From assembly GCA_038030265.1 (NCBI GenBank), contig CM075939.1:32593253-32657252 (forward strand): 64,000 nt of DNA, given 5' to 3'. Of this stretch, positions 11,494 through 21,680 are shown in pieces. Position 1 is the first letter of the stretch. Each line of letters starts with the position of its first letter. Source of the stretch: Corythucha ciliata. Its lineage: Eukaryota > Arthropoda > Insecta > Hemiptera > Tingidae. Under the pieces are notes generated by a model. It made no database searches. It was not told the DNA's origin and saw only the letters and a program-made list of their open reading frames with translations. Both the position numbers and the translations under genes were made by a program.

Positions 11494-12683
11494 TAACTAA
11501 CCAAACTAATGTTTAAGTATTTTATTTTATTTTTTGAAAAAGCTAAAAAGTGCAAATTTCAATTTTACCGTTTCCTTCAAAGACGAATCTTCCGAAGCCT
11601 TCAGAGGTAAAGGTACGGTTAAATTATTATAAAAACATGCCGGTGTTGTAAGCTACAAAATGGCTTTTTAAATTTTAAAATCAACGCAGTTTTGACTGAG
11701 ATACCACAGCGAACGTTCAGAAATTCCTGATCAGATCGTCAAATTGAGCCACATTTCACCAAGCATAAAAAATTGAAAACAGCTATTTCCGCGTCAATCT
11801 TTGAGCATGCAATCATAAATACTTTTGCGTGACGCTGTAATGTTATTTAGTTTGAAAATGACTCCCCGTCCCGCTCCCATTACAGCCCACCATGGGCCTC
11901 AACTACCCATCAACAAAAGTACAACTTTTAGATCAATTTGGTGAGATTTTGGATATTTCTGATGGGTAAGTGAGGAAGAGGGATGGGAGGGAGTAATAAT
12001 TTGACAAAATAACATGATGTGTTTTCTATCATTTCGGGAAGAAAAGCAGGGGAGGAGAGGATAAATTAATTATTTGGCAAGAAACATGAATTATTCGTTT
12101 TATGAAATGATTTCTGTGTGCACATTCAAAGATTGACGCGGAAATAGCTGTTTTCAATTGTTTATGCTTGGTGAAATGTGGCTCAATTTGATGATCTGAT
12201 CAAGAATTTCTGAACGTTCGCTGTGGTATCCCAGTCAAAACTGCGTCGATTTTAAAATTTAAAAAGTCATTTTGTAGCTTACAACACTGGCATGTTTTTA
12301 CAATAATTTAACCGTACCTTTACCACCGAAGACTTCGGAAGATTAGTCTTTGAAGGAAACGGTAAAAATCAAATTTGCACTTTTTAGCTTTTTCAAGAAA
12401 TAAAATAAAATACTTAAACATTAGTTTGGTTAGTTGAAACAGCATTTCTTAAACCCAAAATGTATGCTTTTCAGAAATGTAATCGGTATTGTTCTGTTAC
12501 GAATGGCTAGGACGCTAGAAATGATTATTGACGAAAAGAACGCGTTTGGCCGAAAAATGACAAAAATACGTAAAACTCGGAAACGAAGCGTTTGCGACCC
12601 TATGTTCATATGATGATTTCGGTTCGTCCTCGTTAGTACTACGACTGGTTAAAGTCCTGATCATTCCTCTGAAACACCCTGTA

Positions 12684-12966
12684 GTTATGTAGTTTTCCAT
12701 TTGCATGAAGTTCAGCTCTGGAGCCGAGCATTTCCATCCTTTTTCTCAGAATTATTTCATATGGTAACGGAGAAGACGGGTGGAAATTCTCGGATCTAGA
12801 GCTGAATTTTATGCAAATGGAAAACGCCATTACAAACGTTAGAAAAATAATACCTCGAAGGGTTTGCTTTTCGGACCATTGTATTCCGGGCTGTTTTCGA
12901 TTAAAATGAGGTCTATTTTCATCCATATTTTTGACCACACTTTTCCCCTTCCAACCTGTATTGTAT
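12684..12966. repeat. Remnant end of another TA-flanked element
   Basis: Holds a small inverted pair (GTTTTCCATTTGCATGAAG at about 12690 and its inverted copy at about 12805) and ends CCCCTTCCAACCTGTA at 12966. The last 120 bp resembles 45375-45485 (GTTAGAAAAATCATATCTCG, TTTCGGACCAT, CCCCTTCCACCCTGTA), so both are ends of one family. Confidence 0.45.
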
Positions 12967-13015
12967 GTACGCATTCATGAAGACTTTTTGATTATAAATT
13001 CTTACTCACTTTGTG

Positions 13016-13819
13016 GGTGTTTGTGCCCATGTCGGATGACGATGGCAGATTTTCTTCAAAAATGTCACAGTGACCAGTAAAAGGAGGGTCAAACTCCATC
13101 TCTTGTCGACCTTCAGGAGGCACAAACACTAAAACGAAAAAAAAAAAAAAAAAAAACGTATACAGATAACAAATCAGTTCACAGTCTCAATAATGTACCG
13201 TCTGTACTACTGCAGGGAGTCGAAGAAGGCCCCGGTGTTTCCTGCACGGCCATGTCGATGTCATCGGATAGCACCTTGCTAGGCTTCCTGCGTCTTTTCT
13301 GTACGTTCGCCTAAAAGATAAACGAATAAATTTCAAACCGCATTCACGATTCCACTGCTCAAGCTCAAACTTTTTGGTAATCAATACTGCTTCAGGAGGA
13401 CAAAATTGAGGCAAACGCTTCTAGCTAGATCTCGTTATTGGGTTTTCTAGTTCATCGTAGCGAATAGCTGAAATCCTACTTACCGGATTGTAACTCATTG
13501 GGCGATGAACCTCATAGTCCAAAGCATCAAGGTTCTCCTCAAAATGCTTGGAGCATATGACGGTTCCCCTCGTTATGTTCCTCAGGGTCTGGAATCTCTC
13601 GTCCTTCCTCTTACAGAGTTTCATCCACTCGCGACACAGTCGGCAATCCTTACATCCGGAAATGTGGCGATTATCCGCGATTGGCGTCCACTCGTCAACG
13701 TCCCACCTATAAACTTGGCACGGTTGAGGAAACTTGAAAAATTTTACGGAAGGGTCATAACCGGGGCGGCCGGGACGCTCGTCACTGTTACAAATCCCGA
13801 AACAACAGTGCCTCACCAT
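13016..13819 (-). pseudogene. THAP domain and linker exons of the ISL2EU-like transposase
   Basis: Exon 1 (13819-13484) encodes a THAP zinc finger from its start: MVRHCCFGICNSDERPG (C-x4-C), VKFFKFP, a Trp in YRWDVDEW, and RFQTLRNITRGTVICSKHF (C-x2-H), followed by a GTAAGTAGG donor. Linker exons follow on the minus strand: FCPPEAVLITKKFELEQW around 13400-13330, a basic segment NVQKRRRKPSK with an acidic Ser/Thr-rich tail at about 13308-13210, and VPPEGRQEMEFDPPFTGH at 13130-13016 with acceptor TTTTAG and donor GTGAGTAAG. THAP fingers give sequence-specific DNA binding, here presumably to the transposon ends. The gene is separated from its DDE exon by the element at 9994-12681, so the parts are distant but colinear. 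Confidence 0.75.
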
Positions 13820-13899
13820 TTTCGGGCTACAAATCGCGTTAAATGTAAAAACTTTTAGCACTTAATAGGGGTACAGAAAGAGGATTCAGATTGATATGG

Positions 13900-14280
13900 G
13901 AAACGACCCGTGTAACCTTAAGCCAATATAACCAGAAACTCGGGCCTGCGCTCTGCCCAGGCACAACGTCTATAAACTCTGTTTCCGACGAAAACTCGTA
14001 CACCTCCTCTTCTAAACTAACTTGTTGTTTTTCTACTAGGTGACGTATGCAGTCTTTTCTTTCGCTGCAGGGAAAGTTGCAGAACGAACACGGATTTTCA
14101 CCCTTATTGTTCCTTTGGCATGAGACAATTCAGGCCGTTTCAGTGCAACAGTGTCTCGAAATATTTTGTTGCATTCGACGCACGCATGCAAAGGTGGCGA
14201 AGAGTGTTTCCACTTGAAATGCGCCGAACAAGCTTCTGGTTGACAAATTCAGCCTGGCACTCAACACACTTCACCATGAT
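13900..14280 (-). pseudogene. C2H2 zinc-finger fragment, several frames
   Basis: On the minus strand an ATG at about 14277 opens MVKCVECQAEFVNQKL; after a shift the text reads HFKWKHSSPPLHACVECNKI and later NPCSFCNFPCSERKDCIRHL followed by an acidic stretch. Repeated C-x2-C pairs with later His residues look like C2H2 fingers such as those found at the N-terminus of several transposon proteins. At least two frameshifts and a TGA interrupt it. I cannot assign it to a family; it may belong to the same transposon as the THAP gene or to a separate insertion. Confidence 0.4.
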
Positions 14281-14677
14281 GAGGATAAAGTAAAAAAAAA
14301 AAAAACACGATTTAAATAAATAGAACAAATACAGTTAAAACTTGAATCAGAAATCTGGAGTTCTCTCGCTAAATTATAACATTGACAAAATTTTGAAACT
14401 CCTCAACGGCGCCTTACTAAGAAGTGCCCTCTATTCTATAACCTTCACACTATGCTGTGAGCGGGACGGGGAGCTTTAGTTTAATTTGAAATCAGCGGGA
14501 GTACGGCAACTGGGCGAAATTGCAGCGCCACCAGCCTCCACACGAGGGCTGTCTGTAGACGCTAGTGAAGTACCCCGTTAGACTCGTACCAACGTAACAT
14601 ATTATTCAAAATAAGTAAACTGAGGAAGTGATCATGTGGTGGCAGCATTGTTAATAAAAACACATTTTTTTTTTTCG
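14281..14677. other. No gene seen
   Basis: AT-rich, contains the 14525-14567 segment shared with 2220-2257 and a T-run at about 14667. Nothing else supportable. Confidence 0.4.
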
Positions 14678-15042
14678 TTTGCTGCAAAGTCATATGGAAA
14701 ACCAAGTCATTAAACTTAGTATTATTGGTATGTTAAAAAAATGAAGCGGTTCGTGGGTTGGGATTTTTGCTCCCGATACGTTGCGCTGCTCTACTATGAG
14801 AGTAGATCACCCGCTAAATTCAAAAATTATACAAAAGCCAAGTATTGAAAAAAACATATGGTATCAAGATAGATATCACGCTACAACTTCAAACCGAAAA
14901 TAAATATAATAATTTTTGTATTTGGCGGGTTTTCTCCTTCTTTATTCTTAACGGGAGCAAAAATTCCAACCCAAAATAAAAAACATTTTTTTCTTCGAGT
15001 CTAAGGACTTGGTTTTCCATATGACTTTGGTTTGCTGCCGTC
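14678..15042. repeat. Palindromic MITE
   Basis: Arms around TTTGCTGCAAAGTCATATGG...AAAACCAAGTC (14676-14712) and GACTTGGTTTTCCATATGAC...TTTGCTGCC (15006-15042), plus an inner pair GTTGGGATTTTTGCTCCCG / CGGGAGCAAAAATTCCAACC. The outer word CAAAGTCATATGGAAAAC recurs at about 38109, suggesting a family. Confidence 0.6.
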
Positions 15043-15559
15043 TTAAATAGACGTCGAGCATTTATTTTCAAAAAGTACTTGGAGACTTTTTATGAGATTT
15101 TTTTTTTTTTCTCGACTATTTCCTCGCTTTTTCTTGCCACTTTGTCAATTTTGTGGCTACAGAAATCGACTATTCAAGTTTACTATGCACAGAAGCCAAA
15201 ATGCTGGGAATTTAAAATGCAAAAATAAAGAAAACCCCGAAATCATAAGGGGTTTTGGGAAGGGGGAGTTACTGCCAAAAAGGAAGGGGTGTCCAAACAT
15301 AACCTGACACAATGATAACAGCCCCCCGCGAGAAGAAACCTATCCACTTGGCGACACATACCCCCAACAATTATTGAGAGTGCCCCTTCTGTACGTTAGT
15401 ACAGTAATTATTCTATGGTTCGAACCAACCCTACCATCCCTCCAACTGCTCAGACCGCTCGACTCGGCTTGAGGTTTTCAAGGTCTTGTAGCAACACGTT
15501 TTTTTTTCTACCCTCCATCTCTCTTACCTTCAGTGAAATAGATTCGAGGGTGCTAACTT
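15043..15559. other. No gene seen
   Basis: Low-complexity T-rich start, then unremarkable sequence up to the first base of the long-TIR element at 15560. Confidence 0.4.
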
Positions 15560-16027
15560 TAGTCCAGTAAACGAGTGTTCAAAAAGGTGGTCTAGATGGA
15601 ATGAGCGAAAGCAGAAAGTTTGACTTCGGAACCATGTTTCGACTAGTTAGGAGGTAAACATACTAAAAGTCCCCACCCCTAGTAGGTGAGCCCGAGTTGG
15701 GGGAGCACGAAGAAGGTACCATTTTTCGGATTTTCACTGATATCTCGAAAACAGAGCATCTTAGGCAAATTTTGTGATAACCAATTAAAGCTGACATAAA
15801 TATCAGAAACTTTTGTCATATGCATGTTTCACTAATTCCTAACTGTTCTCGAAATACATGCCCCGCAAAAGTAAAATGTCCGAAAAAAATATTTTCATTC
15901 CACACGTTTTCCGTTGAACATTCTTTTATGTTGTCTAAACCGTTTATCCTAGGAGAAAGCCCTCAGGAATGAAGTTTTAGAGGATTCGATTATCTTACAT
16001 AAACATACATACATAAACAAATATATA

Positions 16028-18513
16028 CAGGGTGTTTCGCAACCAGTCGTGAATACTGAAAGAGGTGATACAACAGGTGATTTAGAGTCGATATTGTTCT
16101 TTTCGACTTTTTCGAAAACCCATTCGTTCCCGAGATATCGATTAAAATCGATATTTTTGGACATTCGTTACTTTTCCTCATTTAAGAGGGCGTAGCGCCG
16201 ATACAAAAGCAAAAAAAAACAAAAACTAATCAGGTCGTTGGAAAGAGCGCAAAATGTCCTTCAAATTTGTGTGCTAAAATAGGAAAAATACCCCCTCCAA
16301 CGATAGTAAAATTAGCCCAGAACTTAACGAAAATCCTTTTCTATTTTTTTCCGTTACTGTTCAAAGCGTGTTAACTTTCTTAACTCAAGTGGCACGGAAG
16401 ATTCAGATGCGCGGAAAAACTTCTGCATTCAGCTAGCTTTCGAATGGTATGCGACAATAACAAGCTATGATTTGTCTATCGCTGGGAATGCCACTGAAAA
16501 TCCGAAAACGGATTGAAATCTATTGACGCAGTGCTTAAGTTCTGAAGTAGCTGTCTGACTACAGTGAGTGCAGGAAGCATAAATTTCCCAGAATAATCAT
16601 CTGTAACGTGCAATTGTTCTTTCGAGAGATTTTAGTTATTTAATAATAAGATTTCATCGTTTCTTTCCTAAATTTTCCAACGTTAAGAACACACAGATCG
16701 TCACATTTTGTCTTTCGTTCGTTGATCCAGGTAACGTCATGACGTCTTTTTCAAACGAAGAGTACGCGGACATTGTTTATGTGTATGGGCTTGCTGATGG
16801 GAATAACTCGCTCGCACGGCGTTTGTATGAGGAGAGATTTCCAACACGTCGAGTTCCTCAAGCTGACGTTTTTAGTAATTCGTTCCGTCGCTTCAGGGAG
16901 ACTGGAACTTGCTCTCGTCGCCGCGTTGAAAGGAACAGGAGAATTCGACCTCACCGGGAGGAAGCGGTATTACAAGCGATTGAGGAAAATCCTCGTGCAA
17001 GTTTTCGGCAAGTTGCTCGAGACTATCGGGTGACTGCTAAGAGAGTTTGGTCGGCTCTGAAAGGGGAGAATATGCATCCCTTTCACTTCACCCCGGTACA
17101 GGGTCTGGAACCTGGCGACGAAATTAGGAGGGTACAATTTTCTCAATGTATCCTGGATAAGGATTCTCAGGACCCTAATTTCCTGAAGTCCATCCTTTGG
17201 ACCGACGAATCCAGGTTTTCCAGAGAAGGAATAGTCAACTTCCACAACATCCACTTTTGGAGCAAAAAAGGGGAAAATCCTTGGGTTAAACGACCGACTT
17301 CGTTTCAAAGTAAATTCAGCATAAATTTGTGGGCAGGAGCAATCGGTGAGCACTTTATTGGGCCCTTTGTGCTGCCTGACACGCTGAACGGAAGCAGCTA
17401 TCTGCGCTTTCATCGAGAGGAGCTTCCCGGTCTTCTCGAAGATTTGCCATTGGAGATCAGGAGAGACATGACTTTTCAACACGACGGGTGTCCCGCTCAC
17501 TTCAGCCGAGATGTAAGAAACTTCCTGAACGATTCGTTTCCCAACAAATGGATTGGCCGAGGAGGGTCTATAAATTGGCCACCGCGTTCTCCCGACCTCA
17601 CTCCTCTAGACTTTTTCGTGTGGGGACGGTTGAAGGAGATTGTGTATTTCGAAGAGGTACAAACAAGAGAAGATCTTATGCGCAGAACTGAAACCGCAGC
17701 AGGAATCCTCCGGCAGGAGTGGAGACTCGGCGTGACCACTACTGAAGTCCGAAATAGGGCTAGAAAGTGCATCCAAAACAACGGCAGTCATTTTGAGCAC
17801 CTCAATTGAAAGTTCTTTCACTTTTGGGAACGTTTAGTTTTTAACAATTACGTAATCAATCTTCTTCACGAAAATACATGATGGTGCAAGTACATCTGGA
17901 AATTTTGTTAAAAAGTTTCATTAGAATCTGGTCGAGTTATAGTAAAACAATCAATTTAATTATTGCGAATTGCGACTGCTTTAGAACGGCGGCTGGTTAG
18001 AAACTGAAGAAGCGCGTTAACCTATTCAAAGCAGTTTTTGGATTTTCAGTGGCATTCCTAGCGATAGACAAATCACAGCTTGTTATTGTGGCATACCATT
18101 CGAGAGCTAGCTGAATGCAGAAGTTTTTCCGCGCATCTGAATCTTCCGTGCCACTTGAGTTAAGAAAGTTAACACGCTTTGAATAGTAACGGAAAAAAAT
18201 AGAAAAGGATTTTCGTTAAGTTCTGGGCTAATTTTACTATCGTTGGAGGGGGTATTTTTCCTATTTTAGCACACAAATTTGAAGGACATTTTGCGCTCTT
18301 TCCAACGACCTGATTAGTTTTTGTTTTTTTGCTTTTGTATCGGCGCTACGCCCTCTTAAATGAGGAAAAGTAACGAATGTCCAAAAATATCGACTTTAAT
18401 CGATATCTCGGGAACGAATGGGTTTTCGAAAAAGTCGAAAAGAACAATATCGACTCTAAATCACCTGTTGTATCATCTCTTTCAGTATTCACGACTGGTT
18501 GCGAAACACCCTG
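16028..18513 (+). mobile_element. DD41D mariner element, complete
   Basis: Starts CAGGGTGTTTCGCAACCAGT and ends ACTGGTTGCGAAACACCCTG, flanked by TA (16026-16027, 18514-18515). TIRs are about 480 bp each (16028-16509 and 18033-18513), with only scattered mismatches. It sits inside the left TIR of copy A; the right TIR of A gives the empty site (AAACAAACATATATTGAACA), which confirms the TA duplication. It encodes an uninterrupted transposase. Confidence 0.92.
16739..17809 (+). CDS. Mariner-superfamily transposase, DD41D (rosa-like)
   Basis: A 356-residue uninterrupted frame between the two long TIRs of 16028-18513. The N-terminus (about 1-110) is a paired helix-turn-helix DNA-binding region: MTSFSNEEYADIVYVYGLAD, FRRFRETGTCSRRR, RASFRQVARDYRVTAKRVWS. 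The catalytic core follows: ILWTDESRFSREG (first Asp), MTFQHDGCPAHFSRDVRNFL (second Asp) and WPPRSPDLTPLDFFVWGRLK. Counting from the Asp of HDG to the Asp of PLDFF gives 41 intervening residues, the spacing of the DD41D rosa family. It would catalyse cut-and-paste at TA sites in the nucleus. Length matches complete mariner transposases, and all three acidic residues are present, so this copy may be active or only recently silenced. No intron. Confidence 0.92.
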   Translation: MTSFSNEEYADIVYVYGLADGNNSLARRLYEERFPTRRVPQADVFSNSFRRFRETGTCSRRRVERNRRIRPHREEAVLQAIEENPRASFRQVARDYRVTAKRVWSALKGENMHPFHFTPVQGLEPGDEIRRVQFSQCILDKDSQDPNFLKSILWTDESRFSREGIVNFHNIHFWSKKGENPWVKRPTSFQSKFSINLWAGAIGEHFIGPFVLPDTLNGSSYLRFHREELPGLLEDLPLEIRRDMTFQHDGCPAHFSRDVRNFLNDSFPNKWIGRGGSINWPPRSPDLTPLDFFVWGRLKEIVYFEEVQTREDLMRRTETAAGILRQEWRLGVTTTEVRNRARKCIQNNGSHFEHLN

Positions 18514-18681
18514 TATATTGAACAGGTCGAAAGTTACACGAGTTTTAAAAATGTTGGCCAATTTCAACTTTTTTGGTTGAACTGTTGTGAAACTTCAAGA
18601 ATGGTATACATTTTCTCAATAGGCAAGTTGAGAGACAGGTATGGAAAGGAAAACACCTGTAGTGTGAATACACACAGCTTT

Positions 18682-19016
18682 CAGGTGGTATAGTTGTTGT
18701 CTCTCCACATTAATTGTTTTTATTCTTGTCAAATCGATTTTCGGCCTGTCTAGGGCATCATCAGGACCATTATTAAAATAAGCTTTCGTGTGTCTTCCAC
18801 ACTCGTTGATTTCCTTTACTAAATTCCTAAAGGTAAAGGAAGTCAACGAGTGTGGAAGACACACGAAAGCTTATTTTAATAATGGTCCTGATGATGCCCT
18901 AGACAGGCCGAAAATCGATTTGACAAGAATAAAAACAATTAATGTGGAGAGACAACAACTATACCACCTGAAGTCTGAATAACTCCACGACAACATGGCC
19001 AATTACGATTTTAATG
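18682..19016. mobile_element. Palindromic retroinsert, Penelope-like ends suspected
   Basis: A 335-bp insertion flanked by a 12-bp duplication ACACACAGCTTT (18670-18681 and 19017-19028); copy B of the host element lacks it. Its first 290 bp are two inverted arms of about 140 bp (TCAGGTGGTATAGTTGTTGT ... ACAACTATACCACCTGA) around TTTACTAAATTCCTAAAGG, followed by a 45-bp unpaired tail. Long variable target duplications argue for a retroelement, and each arm carries a hammerhead-like core. Inverted terminal repeats with hammerhead motifs are known from Penelope-like elements; the assignment is inference. Confidence 0.55.
18884..18924 (+). ncRNA. Hammerhead-ribozyme-like core (candidate)
   Basis: Reads GGTC, CTGATGA, a GCC/GGC stem with loop CTAGACA, GAAA, a short A/T-closed ATCGAT segment, TT, then GAC. 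This is the order of a hammerhead: stem I (GTC/GAC), CUGAUGA box, stem II, GAAA box, minimal stem III, and a UH cleavage site. Weak points are a U-C mismatch at the base of stem II and a U at the cleavage position. The same motif lies on the minus strand at 18728-18768 in the other arm. Confidence 0.4.
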
Positions 19017-19952
19017 ACACACAGCTTTACTAGCTCGGGAATATGGGAAACAGGTGCTTTTTAAGCTGGTACGGTGCAAAGAAGATGGATACCTCCCTCA
19101 ACACCAATCGTCTCTAATGCTTCCTAAAGTCTGCGTCGATCATAAAACCTGGCATTTCATCCCTTCTACTAACCGAGGGAGTCACCCAGGAGCACAGTTT
19201 CCGGCCTCAAATTTCGTTTGGAAATGCATTGAGCCCTGAAACTGGGGATGGGATCAGAACAGCAACAACCAATTTGTTCCCATTCAAACCAAGCAACCAG
19301 CTCGACTACACCGGTATACTATACCCTCAATCTTATGTTATTTCGTCAGTGTATTACCGACCGCAGCAGTGGAAAATTTGGACGCAGGAAGGCATCGATG
19401 CCATGCTTCAACATCAGCGAAGCTGCTACGGGAGCTGCGTCAATAGGAGCCACTTGACGATCAGGAAAGGGGCGATGATGATTATGATGACACGGATGCA
19501 GTTTTAGTGCCATCGCCTCAAGAGACTGTAGTGACCTGGACGAACAACGGGTTTAAATCTTCCTCCCTTCTATTATTTCAGTTAATCTGATATGTTCAGA
19601 CTTTTCATATACCTACTAGATTTACGTTCAGCGTGAGCAGAACATAAATATACGAATATGATACGGTGAAAGACCGACCGCTGGTAAATCTTAGCATTTA
19701 CCGTGAATCCGAAGTTCGTTAAAGTTCAAATGATTCATGAAATTCGGACTTAGACCCAAGCCGAATACATGGGCTTGAAGTTCTGTTCTAACCTGAGCTT
19801 AGGAGCTTAAACTCCAATCAGAATTTTTTGGTATTTTGAATACAAAATCGTTTAAACCCAACGCAACGCTTAAACAGACATTGTCGAGACCTAACCCTCC
19901 TTATACCACTAGAAATACAAGAATGGTAATATTCCGAAATTCTTGGAATATA

Positions 19953-20821
19953 CAGTAGAACTTCGATAATTCGGACCTCTATAATTCGTAGTTCCCTATA
20001 ATTCGTAGTAAATGCTCGGTCCCTTGAAAAAACCTCTATAATTCGTAGTAATTTCGCAGCCCAGTCGGCGCTGGAGCCTCTATAATTCGTAGTCAAGGTG
20101 GTGAGAACACGCTGTAATTCGTAGTTGACCTCACAAAATTTGTGGTGAGAGTGCGGATGTTGGAGAAAGTGTTTGCAATGAGTGGAAAGAAAAATTGGCA
20201 GAGATGATTTCCCCATATGAGCCAAGAAATGTCTTTAACGCCGACGAAACTGGATTATTCTATAGATGCTTTCCTGATCGTACTCTCAGTTTCAAATCGG
20301 AAAAGTGCCACGGTGGTAAAAACAGAGTTTGTTAGTGTTGACGACGAAGTGGCCATTTCAAGTGCCATGACTGATAATGAAATTTTGGCTCAACACATTA
20401 AACACGATTCGGACAATCAGGATGACGACGAAGGCGATGACAACGACCAACCTCCTCAGCCAATTTCCTTCAAGCAAGCTCGATCTCACATGTCGGAATT
20501 GAGACATTTCTTGTCGACGAGAGACGTCGACGACTCAGCTTTTTCCGCCTTGGTTTGCCTGGAAAATGTAATTGATCACGCTCGTAGGGACCCATTTAGG
20601 CAATCAAAAATAAGTGACTTCTATAAAGCTTGATTTATACAGACGATTCGGACAATGTTTGATGATTTGGTGATCTCACAAATAAATACGCACACAACTT
20701 CTATAATTCGTATTTTTTTCATAGCCACCTTCCATAATTCGAAGCTTCGATAATTCGTTACCCCCTATAATTCGTAGTAAATCCTTGGTCCCGTGAACTA
20801 CGAATTATCGAAGTTCTACTG
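19953..20821 (+). mobile_element. Tigger-type element, internally deleted
   Basis: Starts CAGTAGAACTTCGATAATTC and ends GAATTATCGAAGTTCTACTG, with TA duplicated at 19951-19952 and 20822-20823. Copy B at about 33574 shows the empty site GGAATATAGTAAGATC. Both subterminal regions carry repeated CTATAATTCGTAGT words (about five on the left, three on the right), likely transposase-binding sites. Only a fragment of transposase remains. Confidence 0.85.
20150..20633 (+). pseudogene. Tigger transposase fragment (first Asp region fused to C-terminus)
   Basis: From about 20150 the text reads ESVCNEWKEKLAEMI and VFNADETGLFYRCFPDRT with SEKCHGGKN, matching the first-Asp region of the intact Tigger at 61172-62707 (VFNADESALFYKCPPDRT). 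Near 20320 it jumps, with a change of frame, to the acidic C-terminus (AMTDNEILAQHIKHDSDNQD, ending KISDFYKA), matching the other copy's ITDFFH end. The second and third Asp of the DDE_1 domain and the N-terminal CENP-B-like domain are deleted. The element could only move with enzyme supplied by another copy. Confidence 0.8.
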
Positions 20822-21680
20822 TAGTAAGATCATCGGACTTTTACTAGACAGTTTTTGTACGTAATCCCCGTGCTGCGTTGGTCCACTGTTCGACTACGCA
20901 AGCCTTCCCACGTCATTGAAATCCCCCCCTCCACCAATCAACTTTCCCACGGCTCATCACCCCTTGAAATGAACTGATGAAAGGCAGAGAAGTTTAACAG
21001 GAATGTACATTGCGTGAATGAGGAGAGGGGGAAACTACACTGTACATGTTGATTTTCTACAGTTCAAGGCTTCAGGAGAGAAATGTCTATAGAAAATAAT
21101 GGATTGGAAACAGTTCAACCAAAAAAGTTGAAATTGGCCAACATTTTTAAAACTCGTGTAACTTTTGACCTGTTCAATATATGTTTGTTTATGTATGTAT
21201 GTTTATGTAAGATAATTAAATCCTCTAAAACTTCCTTGCTGAGGGCTATCTCCTAGGATAAACGGTTTAGACGATATAAAGAATGTTCAATGGAAAACGT
21301 GGAATAAAAATATTTTTTTCGGACATTTTTACTTTTGCGGGGCACGTATTTCGAGAACGGTTAGTGAAACATGCATATGACAAAAGTTTCTGATATTTAT
21401 GTCAGCTTTAATTGGTTATTACAAAAGTTTTGCCTACGATGCTCTGTTTTCGAGATATCAGTGAAAATCCGAAAAATGGTACCTTCTTTGTGCTCCCCCC
21501 ACTCGGGCTCACCTCCTAGGGGTGGGGATTTTTAGTATGTTTACCTCCTAACTAGTCCAAACATGGTTCCGGAGTCAAACTTTCTGCTTTCGCTCATTCC
21601 TTCTAGAATCATTCGTTGACTAGACTACTTATTAATATAAACATATTATATGTATACACATACATATATGTATATATACA

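Larger units (their letters stand above)
9994..12681. mobile_element. TA-flanked non-autonomous element with ~560-bp TIRs
   Basis: Starts CAAGGTGTTTCAGGGGGAAT and ends ATTCCTCTGAAACACCCTG, with TA on both sides (9992-9993 and 12682-12683). The right TIR is continuous from about 12128 to 12681. The left TIR is in two blocks (9994-10247 and 11495-11817) because of a nested insertion at 10248-11493. Only about 310 bp lies between the arms, and no transposase. TA duplication and CAGGGTGTTTC-type end suggest Tc1/mariner mobilisation (inference). It splits the THAP-DDE gene. Confidence 0.8.
15560..21627. mobile_element. Long-TIR element, copy A, superfamily unknown
   Basis: Left end TAGTCCAGTAAACGAGTGTT and right end (reverse complement) TAGTCTAGTCAACGAATGAT begin arms of roughly 550 bp (15560-16027 plus 18514-18600, against about 21100-21627). 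CTT flanks both sides (15557-15559 and 21628-21630), a possible 3-bp duplication. Removing three later insertions leaves about 2.4 kb. A second copy (B) is at 32384-35883. Both share a degraded region that in copy B (33010-33204) reads AKLLWELRQYEPPLDDDQEK followed by an Asp run, perhaps the tail of a lost protein. No transposase recognised. Confidence 0.7.

Noticed and set aside
16970..17821. Minus-strand frames of 94-176 codons opposite the mariner transposase
   Set aside because: Shadows of the real coding frame; no domain recognised.
19953..20821. Regularly spaced TATAATTCGTAGT words as a CRISPR-like array
   Set aside because: Spacers are irregular, words lie at both ends of a Tigger element, and the genome is eukaryotic.
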